Part shown: positions 19,159 to 32,900 of the stretch, piece by piece
How positions within the stretch are numbered: the first letter of the stretch is position 1
How the letters are laid out: every line of letters starts with the position of its first letter
NCBI GenBank assembly: GCA_030374765.1
Contig: JARGXX010000068.1
Span: 682,001 to 746,000, forward strand
Length of the DNA: 64,000 nt
Direction of reading: 5' to 3'
Origin: Agarophyton chilense
Lineage: Eukaryota > Rhodophyta > Florideophyceae > Gracilariales > Gracilariaceae
Notes under the pieces: generated by a model
Seen by the model: only the letters and a program-made list of their open reading frames with translations
What the model was told of the DNA's origin: nothing
The model's database searches: none
Program-made: the position numbers and the translations under genes

Positions 19159-22100
19159 ATGAAGAACTTTCGTGATTTCATGCAACACGCCCTCCTTGTG
19201 TCAGAAACGTTTGAAATAATCGATACAGGGCCAGTCTCAAGCACGAATCATGGTTATCGGAAATCAGAATCGTCTACACCCAGCAAGCTACCCGAAACGG
19301 CCAACTTGCGGTCGGAACAGAAGGAGAACACGTCGGGGAATGCGAAATCGAAGCGTTCCGCCCACCATGCCCCTCCGGTTCATGCAAACAGCAAGGACTC
19401 CTTCATTGGATTGATGACTGCACCAAGTCTACAAATGAACAGGAGAAGGCCATGAAATCCGAGCTTGACGCCCTCAAGGCCGCTGACGGTCTAGCACGTG
19501 CTACACGTTCCCAGAAGCAGAAGCCAGGTAACAGTTCTGGCGCCGTAAAGTCTCATTGTAACGCAGTAAATCGACTACAGAACCCTGACGAATCCAATTC
19601 AGATGCATCATCCTGTGTTCTCACCGTGTCAGACGGCAGCTCGTTCCTACAGGTTACCGGAAGGTGCGATAATGGAAGTAACGACAGCATTGTTTCCCCT
19701 GGCCTCGCCGAGAGAGCCGCCCTTCAAGTAATTGGTAGAATCAAATAGATTACACCCGTGCCCCTCAAAGTGGCTCTCAAGAGAGGAGCTCAGCCTCGGA
19801 CGTTCGCGTTTTCATGGACATGGCAAGATCCACGCACAGTACTCCAACTTGCCTCTGGAAGCCTTGCCCTGGCGAACATCACCTAATTCATTTCCGATGA
19901 TGACCTCTCCTGTGCGGAGCAGCTGATTGTTTTGCCTGTGCTACAACACCTTCGGGTGGACACAGAGTATTTGCTTGACAAAAATCGCAGCCAACTGGAT
20001 GAAAATGATTGCTCGAGAGTAGGAAACCCAATAAGACGCCTCAATGGCGGTTATGTCAGTCGACTCGTGAACTCAGAAGAACCCACAAGCAATAACGATC
20101 ACTCCAGCTCCAGGGAACGCATGGATTGGAACAGACCCCGCGCAAATTACCACGTCGCGCGTTCTGAGGATGACCCATTCCCAGATCCATCATTGCTTGA
20201 CCTGGTTGACTCTGAACAGCATGAGGATGTCGTGACAGCGGTCAATGGAATGATATCTGCCGCTCAGTCGCAGGGAATGCCAGCCTCCCATGTAAATTCT
20301 CTGCCAAGCATCGTACAGGACCGCGTTGACATTTTTCGCATCTCTTCATCAGCTGGCCCACCGCAAAACTCAAACCGCTCAAAATTGACCTCACACACGA
20401 TGCATGCCCCGTTTGCATCAAACTGCGGAATTACTCCCAAGAAAAGCGTCAATTCTTGGACATATTTGTAGGAAACCTGGTAAAAGCTGGAATGGTTTAT
20501 TTCAACCCAAGCGCAGCATGGGCCTCTGCCCCACTCTTCGTCCCCAAACCAGGCCAACCACGTTTTCGCTTCACTGTAGACTTGTGTCTTGTGAACAAGT
20601 ACACCGTTCGGTATCAATTCCCAATGCCCAACGTCGAACAAAAGCTTTGTAAGCTGGCGGGCTCCAGTTATTTCGCTACATTTGACCTCTCACACAGATA
20701 TTGGTAGCTTCCTCTCACCGAGAGCTCTGAACCTCTCCAGTCGGTCATCACCCCGGATGAAATAATCACTCCAACAAGAGTGCTACATGGCCCTACAAGT
20801 GCAACCACGCATATGAAGTCTTCCCTGGCCGAAGTCATTCCCGAAGGTCTTCGACCTCATCTACTGTACTGGTTTGATGATATACTCTTTCACCATACCA
20901 CCATTGAAGGCTTTCTAAACTTCATCCGCTCTCTGTTCCAGATGTGTTCTGAGCGACAGATGAAGCTACACCTTGCCAAACGCACCCTTTTTGCGACTTC
21001 TATCAGGTGGTGTGGGAGGATCATATCTGCTGATGGTGTCAAGTACGACCCTCAACAGCTCAACGGCCTCCTTTTCAGGTAGCCTCCATTCAACGACGCC
21101 CACTTACAACAATTTCTTTGCGCGTTGCAGTGGATGAAAAGTGGTGTCCCCAATTTTTCTAATCTCATTGACCCACTGCATCACTTCATGCATGAAAAAT
21201 TTATACCACCAAGCCGGCAAACGCACAACTCGAGCAGTAGCTCGAATTGACTTACGTACCTTCGGATGGGGAGAAGTCGAATTGCAAGCGTTTTCAGCCT
21301 GTAAAGAGGCTCTGGCGAAACTGGTGACAATGTCTCATCGTGACAACAATCAGCGCTTGTGCATTTTTACTGATGCATTAGACAGCGTCTGGTCAGGAAC
21401 TGTTACGCAGGTACCCTACGATGATTTGAGCCTGCCACACGCGATTCAACATCATAGCCCAATTGCATTCTGTTCCGGCTGGTTCAATAGAACCCAACTT
21501 GGCTGGCCCATCCTTGAAAACGAAGCTTACGCAGTGCTTGCAAGACTGGACCGCATGCACTGGCTGGTAGCAACCCCCAATGTTTTTGAACTTTTCACGG
21601 ATCATAGCAACCTAATTTTTCTTTTTGATCCACTTGCAGTCGCACCTGACCTGTCTCAGACATCAGTCCGAAAGGTCCTTAGATGGGTCGTACGTCTTAG
21701 CATGTACGAATAAACCTGCTTCCACATAAAGGGCACGGATCATGTCTGGGCAGACCTACTGCGAATATGGTCAGCCCCAGGCACAGTATGACGATTGGTC
21801 AGAACCCCTGCGCTTCCATCCTCCTCCACTGAAGACTTCGAGTGGCCATCGCAGAAGGAGATCTTCAAAACACAGAAATCAAACCGTGACTCCCGCCCAC
21901 ATGACCTACAAGGGAAACACGACCTATGGAGGAGCCCGGGCACGGACGCCATATGGATACCTGATAAGGCAGGGGACCTGCATCTTCGTCTGTGCATCAT
22001 CGCTCACACTGGACCCAGTGGTCATTGCGGCCGCAAACCTACCGTACGTGTACTACAGCAACACCTTTTTTGGACCACCATGACAGCAGACATTGCCAAC

Positions 22101-23309
22101 TTCGTTCAGGCATGTATTCTCTGCCTCTCAACAGTTGGCGGTGAAAAAGTCCCGCGCCCTTTCGGTACTGCATTCCACGTTACAGCGCCAAACGATCTTG
22201 TTTAGTTTGTATATTTGGAAATCGGGCCAAGCTGCACTGGTGAGAAACACCTCCTACTACTAAGAAAGAACCACTCTGAGTACCAATGGCTTTTTCCATT
22301 TCCAAACACTTCAGCCGACAACGCAGCGCGCGCTCTCCTCGATTGGTGTGCCGCCTTTGTTGTCCCGCACGGGTTCATGTCAGACAACCCAACACAATTC
22401 CGAAATGAGACAATTCGTTTGGTCTCAAAGGGCCTGAAAGTCCCACATCATTTCACCGTACCATAAACCCCTTGTAGCAAAGGTACCATGGAGCGCTTGG
22501 GCAGGAAATTTCTTAGTGCGTTCCGCGCTATTGTGTCTGAACTGCGCATGGACATGAAAGAATGACCTGATCTAGTTCCTATCATTCCGAGTGCTCTGAA
22601 CACTGCACCATCTTCACATCGCCGCAATGTCTCATCCGTCACGGCTTTCCCTAGATTGAAACCGACACGACCTACTTTCGCCTTTCTACGGACATCCACG
22701 AAAACAACAATGACTCTTGCGGAGGCAGCTGCCGAACGCTTGCTCAACACCAAGTCCTTTAAGCAATCTGTAGCTGAATTGCACCCTTCGATACACTCCA
22801 CACTGCAGAACAATTTGGAAGATTCGCGCACATGCGCGTCTAGAGGAAAATTTGCAAATTTTGATGTAGGTTACTTTGTCCTGGTCACTCGTGACGACTT
22901 ACACGCTAGCGAGAAACTTGCGCTCGGCTCGCGAGGACCACGCAGATTGGTGAGAGCGCTTTCAGACTATATTTTTAAGGTGGAGGACTTACCGAACAAC
23001 ATCGTAGAAAGCATTCATGGCAGCAGGCTGACGTTCTACAGAGACGGCTTTTTAATCACTGAATCTATTCTTCTGCATGTTTTCGCTTCGGAAACTGGCA
23101 TGCCTGTAGCGCGGTTACTGCAACTTGTCGAAACGGTGGATGGTTTCAAGGTACACGTGCGCTGGAAAGGACTGCCGAACAATGAAGACACTTTGGAATC
23201 GATAGAACAAATCAACGAAGATGTTCCAGTCATTTTTTCTCACTTGTTGAAGCGAAAAAAGTGTCCTGCACTCCTTGTGGATAAGGTTCGTGACACACTT
23301 TCTCTCTGA
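19159..23309 (+). pseudogene. Element 4 pol remnant (protease, RT, RNase H, integrase, chromodomain-like end)
   Basis: Pol is spread over several frames with stops and frameshifts. A protease trace around 19.65 kb has GRCDNGSNDSIVS. RT runs from about 20.4 to 21.1 kb with ATFDLSHRYW and the YxDD-type box WFDDILFHH. RNase H (about 21.3-21.7 kb) has CIFTDALDS, ENEAYAVL and FTDHSNL. The integrase (21.9-22.8 kb) has a His/Cys site ending CILC. Its first catalytic Asp position reads Glu (YLEIGPSCTG), while SDNPTQF and TMERLG keep the second Asp and the Glu. The end (23.08-23.25 kb) has a chromodomain-like VETVDGFKVHVRWKGLP. Inactive. Confidence 0.88.
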
Positions 23310-23319
23310 AAGAGGGGAG
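23310..23319 (+). other. Polypurine tract of element 4
   Basis: AAGAGGGGAG directly precedes the TGTAACGC start of the 3' LTR and directly follows the pol stop codon. Confidence 0.75.
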
Positions 23320-23524
23320 TGTAACGCACGCCACCCACCACAATTAGGATAGCACCCAAAGTAGACACAAGTATTGTGGGTAGCGTCCCAATCCGGAACA
23401 CATTAGACACCCACAATAAGTATTTAAGACTGCTCTAAGTTACATCTCAGTAAACAGGGGCATCAAACCCACTATACTGCAACTTTGCTCTTTTGTTTAC
23501 GCCAACCGCTGTGGCGACAGTACA
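23320..23524 (+). repeat. 3' LTR of element 4
   Basis: It starts TGTAACGCACGCC and ends ACAGTACA, collinear with the 5' LTR and the same length. Confidence 0.9.
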
Positions 23525-26500
23525 GGTCGTGTCAGCTACAGCGACCTCGTGGCTCTACCCATACACACCGTATTCCAATTGTTTGAAACGATTAATATGA
23601 AGCATATAGTAGAGCAATAAAGTTGGCCAAAATGGTACGCCTGGGTGAGAATAATCAGTAGGGTGCATTACAACTAGAGCCAGTGCTATTTTTCTACTTG
23701 GAAAAGTACAGATAGGCTGAAGCTCGCATATGATTACAATAATTGACGTCATCAGGCTAAAGAAACTCCGTAGCTGTCAAGCCATAGTCTTTCTAAATAT
23801 TCTGTTGCAACCCACGAAGATCTATACTGTACAATGTTCTCCATGTTCACGAGAATCGCCTGCGCAGAGTTCTTCGTAGTTTTCACTATTTTGACTCAGT
23901 GCACCGCTTTTAAAGTTACCATCATGAGGCTCACCATTATTCTCAAGTTGTTCGCCTTGCTGAGAATTACTTTCCTGGATTTCATCCTCAGTTTGAATAA
24001 CCTCCAAAAGACGATCTTCCTTAACAGGCTCCCGCCAAACAGTGTATGTCGACCATTCCCCATTATCTTCATCCGTATTTCGAACTCATTGATGAAACCA
24101 ACGGTCGATATGATAAACGGAAGTTACTTTGGTGGACAAAATAGTGCCATCATTTGCAGCTGAGTTGGGTATGTGCACTGGCGCTTCATCATGTGGATTA
24201 AGCTCAAGTATTCTGCTTCTATCGGCGGATATTTTGCTTGTCTCTGACTTGCGATTTAGCCAGTATCGCTTACGTGCTTGGGCTTGTTCGCGCTGCTAGT
24301 TTCCAGCTTTTCTCCTGTTCTTTCAGCCGCTTTCATCACGATTATCTTATCCCGGATTACTAGTTCTGCGTTCCGCCAATATACGATGCAACCGATCGAG
24401 ATTCAACATGTAAAACTTTCCAATGTCCTATTTCCCGTTCGAAGACGTATCGATAAATCACGACTGGTACTCGCACGAGTACTGCTAGCCAGCTGCGTGG
24501 AAGTTATGAACCCGCGAAGAAATCATACTGTCTCCCTCTCAGCCAATAAAAAGCTGTGTGTGCTCATATTCATGTCTATCATTCTACCAATCAAAATCGT
24601 CTCCAGACACTCGGGCGTACATATCCAATTGTTGTGAGTAAATGATGAGGAGAACCGGAATTGTGCTTTTGCAATGCTAAAGTTACCTGTTCTATGCCGA
24701 TCCCTCTCACAGACACACACACCGTTTTCTCCATTGACATTTCAAGCACAAAGCAGATTGATCTTGCTTTGAAGCAACGGTACGTTGCTAAATACTTCGA
24801 TGTCACGAACATGAGCTACACGCAAGAAGAGCTTTCCATCCATCCTTTGGTCACTGCTATGTACCCGTCGCTGAGCACGCATGTATCTTTAAAGGTCTGT
24901 CCACCCGGATGGATTGGACTCCTTCATCAGGAAGAACTACTTTGTTACGCTTGCATTCAAGTTAAGATAACAATGAGCGTAGACCAAGTTATCGTGGTGG
25001 TGAAGCCCGAGCGTACTCCTGAATCAGTGGAGTTTTTCTTCTCACTGGTGATTGCGGCCTTGTCCTTTTCTCGGTTACTTAGACTTCAACAAAGAACGAA
25101 GCCACCAATTACAGTCATGCCTTTGAGCCCACAACTTGGGAACGTTCAAACATTGTGGTGCTGTACGTGGTGATTCTACGATACTTTTCTGGAACTGTAG
25201 GCTTACTGTCGCGACGATTGGTGTTGGTTCCGTTACTACTACAAAAAAGTATGTAATCGGTTTGAGAATAACAAAAACGCCGCATTCTATGCTTATAGTA
25301 AAGGAAGAGCCTTACAGATAAACTAACGTGAAGGGATCACCTTTATCAAATGAGTTGCATAACATAATATAACATATAAAGTCAGTTTCAAGCGTGCGAA
25401 TGAGTTGAGGTCTTCTTTACGTTTGAGGTTTGCGGTGGTAGGAAAAATTGCTAAAACCAACTCTCAAACCTCTAGTGGCAAGCATACAGGAGCGCAACAA
25501 GAGCTCTTTCATACAGCTGTTTTTCCTTTACACTAACTACTCGGTCGAAAAGTCTGAGTCGTTTAGCACATCTTTGCTACGGTTAATTTCCATCTTTTAT
25601 CGATTGTTTGTGGGAGTGTGGTTCTGGGACTTCTTGTTCCGTTGTAAGAAGCACTTAAGCAACCTTTTCTCTTGTAGGAGTTCTCTCTCAGAAAACCTAC
25701 ATTGCCTCTTGTTCTTGAGATTCCCCTTCTTGCGTCTCGCAGCGGCCCCAAAATCTGCGTCGCTGCCTACGCTATCAGGATTTCTGTGCGGCTGACACAG
25801 TTTGACTTTTCACGTCCATTTTTGGTTTGCTGTGAGTTGTGCGTTTGGGGCTTTGTCATGATTTCTTCTTCGTCGAGTGGTTCGGAGCCAGTTTCATACC
25901 TTTGAATGGGATTCCCTTTGTTGTGGTAGTGTGGTTAGCACAATGTTTTCTGGTTTCCAATGTTCCCGTCTCTTCTTCATGTCCCTCTGGGTGTGAGGCA
26001 TCTGTATAATCGCTTTCTTCAATGTTTATAGTAACAGGTTTACCAAGTTCAAAAGGTGCCCGGCTCTTCTAACAAACGTTATCTCTCCCGACCAAACTGA
26101 GCTTGCTCTTTCTCGTACTGATGCGTTGTTCGACTTTCTCATGACGCGGAGGAGATTTTCTCTTTCTACCTTTCTGTCTATTATCTATCGAAGACTCTGA
26201 AGACAAATCCGTAGAATGATCAAACTCATCTGCTCTGCTTTCCAGCTCGTTGTTCTGACATCCTTCTTCATATTCGGTTCCACTATTGTGAAGCTCATGG
26301 GTATCAGTACCGTCCAAGGTACGACGACTTACAATCACAACATTTGTAGAAGGACAACCTCTTTCTCGAGCCTTGCATGAAGCCTTCTTCTTCTTTCCAA
26401 GCCTCGTCTTTTCAGCCTTTAACTTGTTGCGATCCCTTTTCACCAGCTCTTTCGAAGAGGGTGGAGGAAGCCATGTACCCTTTTCAGGCGCTCTCTTTTC

Positions 26501-27293
26501 GGCTCTCTTCTTCTTCTCAGTCTTTACTTAAGCCTTTTTGTTCTGTAGCTTCGTCTTGATAGCTTTTCTAACGGCCCAAAGAATTTTTGTGGCAACCACG
26601 TGCTCGAACTCCTCCGCAACTTGTACTCAGATTCTATTTATCTCTTGTTGAAACTCAAACCTCTTATTTGAAAAGTTAGTCTTTAATTTTTGATGCGTAT
26701 GACGACCATAGTACTAGTGGAAGAGCGTTGAGCCCTCGAATTCTACTCAGATAAACTTCAATAAACTTCGGGAATAAGCTTTGCGACCACAAGTCAAAGG
26801 TTCAAGGCTCTGCGTTTTGCTTTTTTGCCGCCGCCTTATTCTACTTGCTTATGAATATTTCGAGATGTTCACCGACATAAACCTTCCCGCTAGGTCCCAG
26901 TTCATCTGGAAAAGGAAGAATGTTTCGCTTCATAAGACAGACGAATGAGAACAGTAGCAGACGGAACGGTAACCAGGGTGCTTTTCTCGGAGGGCAAAGA
27001 AGATATGACGTGATTCGGTTGATTGAATGTCAATAGTGACTTGAGTGCTTGCGTGAAGAAAGACGAACAGCAAGACTTTTAAAGAGCCGCACGAAACGGA
27101 AGTGGAGCGAAGGATGAAAAGTGGCGGAAGTTTTCCAAAAGTAGTACTGTTTCCACCTTTTAGTCTTCCTCATCTGAACGTCTGAAAAGCTTCCCCTAAC
27201 CAAAATTTCTGCTTCCACTCACTTCATTTGTCTTCTTACAGAGTTGAAGACTTAAAGAATAAGACCAAGGCTTGGCAACAACCGAAGTCCAAA
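23525..27293. other. AT-rich region with no recognised gene
   Basis: Only short ORFs, none with a domain I recognise. A 170-codon plus-strand frame at 24661-25173 opens with TTG and shows nothing known. The region is probably old transposon debris, because both sides are transposons. One lysine-rich minus-strand frame is listed separately. Confidence 0.5.
26069..26443 (-). pseudogene. Lys/Arg-rich frame, unknown
   Basis: A 124-codon minus-strand frame opening with GTG. The same frame continues upstream past 26443 as a Lys/Glu-rich stretch until a TAA near 26.53 kb, so the true start is lost. It is very basic at the N-terminus and acidic in the middle, like a nuclear or Gag-type tail. It has no domain I recognise and may be a relic of the same kind as the pseudogene at 15.7-17.1 kb. 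Confidence 0.25.
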
Positions 27294-29900
27294 ATGGGAG
27301 GCTATAAGTGTTCGAGAGCAAGTCGCTGTGTATGTGTTAATGGGGAAGTTATATCCAAAACAACAGCTTATCGTAACTACCGCAAGACATTGCGATTTGA
27401 AAAGCAGCTTAATCCACGGACCCCTAAAACGGTTTCCCCTCCAATGTATGTGTCGTCAGAAATATCATTACATTCTTCCAGAACACATGAAGATGAAGGA
27501 TCTCAAAAAGAAGAGGTTACACAAGAAGATAATTCAATAACTCAAAGACACACCGAAAGCATTGAAGTTGATGAGGAACAAGGCATGACATCACATTATT
27601 CGAGCCAACGGTCACCCAAAATGTCTTATCAGATCGAATCTGAAGAACTCCAGGACCCACAGGAAATAGATGTGGCCTCTTGCAACGAAGTACCCGTCAC
27701 TACTTGTGAAGAATGTACGTGTTTTGCGTCTCCTGCAATGTTGAAAACCGCCAAGCAAGAACAACCCCTTAGTTCTGTTCACGGTGGCCCCTCGTCTGCA
27801 ATGACGAGATGGAACGCGTATAGCAACGATAGTTCGTCTGCATGTGAAGACCGAGAATCACGATCGGATGAAGAAGAAATTGTGGAGGGAAATTCTTCAA
27901 AGCTGTACCATTTCATGCGAGAAAATTCATTCGTAGAGGACTTTGCTATTAAGCATGATAGAGCCACTGTTGAGATGATGGAAGACATTATGCAAGATCG
28001 ACAGGCACTTTACTCATGGCCTGGGCTAAGAGCAGCTCTAATCCGTGAATCAATGCTTTCCACTGAGCTGATTCCGTTTTGCTCTGATGGACATGTGTCA
28101 CTTATATCAGACTGTATGAAAAGCTTAGATCGTTGTTAACATCTTTCATGCGACTCAAACCCTGCGACAGTAGGACTCTTCACCTAAATTTCTATTGAGG
28201 AAAGGATTAGAGGGCGGCTTGAAAGCAAAAGGCAAGGTCCAAACGTATATAAGTATTATAATGAGATTCTTCGAAGGTGTTTTCCTCAGTCACAATGCAG
28301 CGGCAGTTTTGACTTTACTTCAGACCGAATCTTTCGAGATGTTGTCCGACGTCTCGGCAGAATCGAGAGCGTGAAGTATGACATTCTCTTATCACTTTCT
28401 ACGTCCGAAGTGAACGCCTTCAAGAAAACACAATAAAGTTACTGGCCAATCGTTCTTACCTTGCTGAAAATTCACTTTCCCGAGAGATTCAAGGTCAGTA
28501 ATATGATACCGGTCATGTTTATTCCGGGACCGCATGCACCAACCGATCTCGTTTCTTTTCTGTCTCCTCTAGTGAACGAGTTGGAAAAGCTGAGGAACGG
28601 GATTGGCGTTAAGATGTGGCATGGAAGAGTTCGCGGAGTTCGGGTTCATGTTCTATTCGTCTTGGGAGATTTGGCCGCTTTGTGGTTACAACGAATTAGT
28701 GCCGTGCCGAGTTTGCCTCATCCCCGGAAAGTATGTCTCAGAGAAAAGACACATGTAATACCCTCCGTTTATGAGCGAGAAGATATGTGATTCCGAAGAT
28801 TTTCAATTGATTAAAACATAAATAGATTGCAAAAGATATTCTGTCCATCTAGTGCGGTGACTCGGGTTGTTTAGGAAGATCTCTTCCCGTACCTCAAGGA
28901 AATAGTGCACAGAAAGAAATAATCACTCGTCTGCGAAAGTCTGGAACGTTATTCAATGACAGAATCCGGAGACCACGTTACTTGGAAAAGCGAGGAAGAT
29001 GGAAGGCCACAAAATGGTAAGCTTTTGTCATTGAGCTTAGTCTTGTGGTACTTGACGGCTTTTTGCCATCAAATCCGCTCTCTGGATGGCATGATCTTGT
29101 TCAGCTATTTATCTTCTTATCAAAGTGGGAGCTCAGCGAGTCCGAAGTGTCTCAGATAGGGTACCAATCAAAGATATTCAACACCCACATTGCTACGGTA
29201 TATTACGGCGGATATCCCGCGCGCATTCACACTGGCAACTACGTATATCATTTACTTCTACATCTTGAAGATAATAGAAGTGCATGTGATCACTTGTCTT
29301 ACCTGTGGCAGTGGTCAATTGAGAACTTCGTCGGCATTCAAAATAGGAAGTGCAATGCTACGTTCTGATATGCAGATTCTGTCGCGGAGAAAGCGAAGCT
29401 CATCGAAGCTGCAAAAAGGTATTACACGCAAAACAACCTTAACATGAACATCGGAGAGGAGAAGGTGAAACGACTACGATCGTCACTTGGGCGGCGCAGT
29501 ACACTGTCTAAATTCGACGGTCACACCTTTTGACATCCAAGAATTTTCTTGACCGTGAAGCAGATGTCAAATCGAACCGGAGAGGACGTTCGTACTCTTA
29601 TTCAATGTTATTATTCCAGGATTGATGAGCACAACTGCTGGGAAAGGAATCTAAACGACGAGGATCGGATCACGTTGTGGAGCAAGTTCATTGATGAGAA
29701 AGGGTCGGACGGTTACTACTCCATGTACAGTAGTTCTCTGAATAGATCTCTGCATTACACTTCGAAAGCAGCCTGCTACGTGGGTGGAATGTTTCAAAAG
29801 AATCAGAAACTGATTTTTTACTGTATTATGGAAAGGTACTCCTCTTCTTCGAGCACGAAAGACAAAGTGGTACTTAACTACTCTGTCTCGTTGCATGGGT
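27294..29900 (+). pseudogene. EnSpm/CACTA-type Tnp2-like transposase remnant
   Basis: The frame from the ATG at 27294 (MGGYKCSRASRC) runs 281 codons with Cys pairs and a long acidic, Ser-rich region, ending in a stop at 28137. Further frames to 28.8 kb carry VKYDILLSLSTSEVNAFKK, a YWPI block, and NMIPVMFIPGPHAPTDLVSF followed by LSPLVNELEKL and VLFVLGDLAALW. This is the signature of Tnp2-type transposases, in which IPGPK.PKDLDSFL and FGDIPA are conserved. Another part at 29.05-29.37 kb (HLLLHLEDNRSACDHLSYLWQW) matches the C-terminal domain of the same family. Stops and frameshifts separate the parts. No CACTA termini could be placed. Confidence 0.72.
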
Positions 29901-29902
29901 AA

Positions 29903-32900
29903 ATGACGGGCTACAGAGGGGCGCTCAAAGCCAGGTCTACAAAAAGGGATGGGATAAGGACGGATCTGTGTTTAAAGTTTATTCTGTAGAGTCGTTGCAG
30001 GCGTTTTGGAGACAACTAGTAATCTTCGGACAAATGAAAAAATTCCACAATAGGAAGAAGTTGCAGAAAAGAACAATTCTTTCTTGGCGCTCAGCGTGAT
30101 AGAGAGTGCAAATTGTACGGGCTGTCATGTTCATTCTCGAAGGTGGAAACAAAGTTTGAGTATTCGTTCGCCACGTTTTCGAAAGGGTTTACATATCTTA
30201 CGAACATCACCAACCATAATTGAATTGAGATCGCCAGGGTAAAAAGTCAGGTGAAGCCACGGCGAGACTTTTCTTTCGTTCCACTCAAGCGGACTCTGCA
30301 ATTGTTTGGCGGATGCGTCGTCGTTGCCCGTAGCCGAAGGGTTCTTCTTCGGGGTTCTGGCATGTTCCGAAAGCATTTGAAAGGCATGCAGCCCAACCAA
30401 CTCCAAAAGGCATGCATACGCAACGATGTTGAGAGCTCTACATTGAACTAGAATCCGATTAAATCGGAATTTTGCTTCTGACTTATTGTAGAATGCGGAA
30501 ACACTCTGCTGATGGTAACTTACCATTGATTGAATCATGCGACCTAATATGCTACGATCTAAACTCGGGCTGTACTTGTGGCTTTGGGAGTCAGAACGAC
30601 ATAACAAAATGATATATGCAGACCCTTTTCGCCTTCGTGCCCGTGGCTGGCGCAACGAGAACAGTTGCAAGCCATACTCTATTGCGTGTTACATTAGGTG
30701 AATAGCTTCATTTCTTTCTTGATTACGGTTACTTTCCTCCCCTTTCCAATCGTTTTCGTGCAACATTTTGATTTTGTTTCCTAACTTGCAAAGCATGCGT
30801 TCATTTGCACTTATTCCTTCCTTCTCTGATTTATGTGCTCTATGCGTTCTGCGTTTGTGGAGGCGTTCAATTACGCCATTTATACCTCGATACTGCTTTT
30901 CATGTCTTCTGCGTTCAACTTCGTAATCTAAAAGCTCCTGATGATGAAAGTGATGGTGTTACGAAAGGGACTGCTCTCCGCTTCTACTCGAGGTAAGTCG
31001 CCTTTGCGGGATCGTACTGCAATCTGAGCCTGGGATGTCTAAATTGTTGCATTTTACTTTGCGGCATTCCAGTCGATGTTCAAACGTTCAGCCTTTCCCT
31101 TCAGAACAGAAGTCTTGCCGTAATCGTGGATTTTTGGTCTTGGTTTTGACTATTGCCCGCGTCGGAAGGTACAATAGCGATGAGCTCTTCTCGAATAATT
31201 GCAAATGGTTTTTCATAACGAGCTTGCTCAAAATCTAATGAATTTGATGAGGAGTCACCTAACCCATACGACTCAATCGATTAATGTATGACAGCTCATT
31301 CTCAACAAGTCCGTTTTCATGGAATATAACTTAATTCCATATTATGTTTATAACTCACATGCGTTTTTCTTCACAGGTCTGGCTATTCTCCGGTAGCATC
31401 TCTCCATTAATTAAAAGAGACGGAAACTCTTTTGCACCTTTTAGACATGAGTGTGTGGCCCTTGAGCGATACAGGTGGTATTTTCAAATTGAGTTAAGAT
31501 GATGAGTATCTCCTTGTTCTCTAACGTTATGCTATTTGTTCCGTACTTGTAATAGGCTTCAATGTACTTCGCATGGTTTAGTACCGAGGACCAAGTATCA
31601 ACAGCACCCTATTTTTGACCATCCATTTAATATGTGATGCCGTTTGAAGAGACAAACAGTGACTACTTTTGAAGTAGAAGTATTCGTCTCTTTTATTCGA
31701 CGTGTTTCTCTCACTAGAAGTTGGGAACCTCTTACTTCTATCGTAAAAGGTTTTCAATTGGTTAACACCAGCATCTCTCGGGTATCGGGTCCGTGTGCAA
31801 AAGAACACTGAAGTATCCTTGGATGCTCTGCTTTCCATTCTTCATTTGCACTAGGACAGTGAGCTATTGCAAAGGGTCGATATAATAGAAGGCTAAATCT
31901 TTATGGTCAAGAAGTTAGCATTGCATCACAAGGGTTTAAGATTCAGAATGCAATTCGTGGGCACTTGGTGGAATGAATAGCGACAGTGCATGTATTGAAT
32001 GGCGTGGGGCGGTCACGTTCGTATTCTCGTTGGATCTTATCTACGCAGATTGGTTTCGTTTTAAGACGCTCTGGCAGAACCAAAACCCCCCGTTTAACAA
32101 CAACTCTGCTTGAGCAGCATGAGAACCTCTCGAATGACTGGGAATGGATCCTGTCACAGATCTTGTTACTATTCTATCTGTGCATTGCAAATGACATAGC
32201 AGCCTGGTTCTCCCCTACCACCTTTTCGCACTGGAATTCGAGCCTCATCACTACACCCCAAAGCTTTCTTGGCAACCTACTGTGAAATACGTAATGTAGA
32301 TAGATTTGATTTTCTTACCCACCCTGAAAGCAGAGGGTCACACTCACTACCCTTTGTCCACCGTCAGGTTTGGTGCTCATGTATTACTACGGTTACGGTA
32401 TCAGGGAAAAGGAAATTTGGTCAAAGCCGCATTCACGTCAAATCTCTACAAGGGTTTTTTACGTTTACATAGGTGTTAACCACCCCACGTACGCCTCCCG
32501 ATTCGACCGCGACTGTGCGGCACTTCTCGACACCATTTTTATCGTTGGTGCATGTGTTTAACGTGCAACTCTATACTCTCCCGCCATACAGTGGGAATGA
32601 TTTAGGAATGTAAAGAAGCGTGAAAAAGTGCGGCGGCTTTGATGTGGGTTGGTTTACTCCTTACATGAGTATCGGGCATTGAGTTTAGTATTCATGTATC
32701 TCTGTACGAAACGCGCAGTTTGAGCTCATGGTCAGACGTGGAATGATGAACAAACGGCTTCATGTTGGGCTCAACGTCTTGTTCTGACATTTGAATTGCA
32801 TCGCACCCGCAATCCGATTTTCAGTTGAGTGTGACTGTGAGACTCAGTATCCATTCCCTTAGATGAAGCAAGTTTTGAACAAACTTGGGTTATCGTAGAT

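Larger units (their letters stand above)
18266..23524 (+). mobile_element. Element 4: full-length dead Ty3/gypsy element, 205-bp LTRs
   Basis: Two direct repeats of exactly 205 bp bound a gag-pol region. By eye I count about 20 differences between the LTRs, roughly 10 percent, so the insertion is old. Gag, an aspartic protease trace, RT, RNase H, integrase and a chromodomain-like end are all traceable in order. The family resembles gypsy elements with short LTRs that are common in oomycetes and algae, and differs from elements 1-3. No 5-bp target duplication is seen (CTGCT left, GGTCG right) and no TGG-type primer site follows the 5' LTR. Confidence 0.9.

Noticed and set aside
19932-20471. 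Independent gene inside element 4
   Set aside because: The frame fits the protease-to-RT stretch of the gypsy pol in order and spacing.
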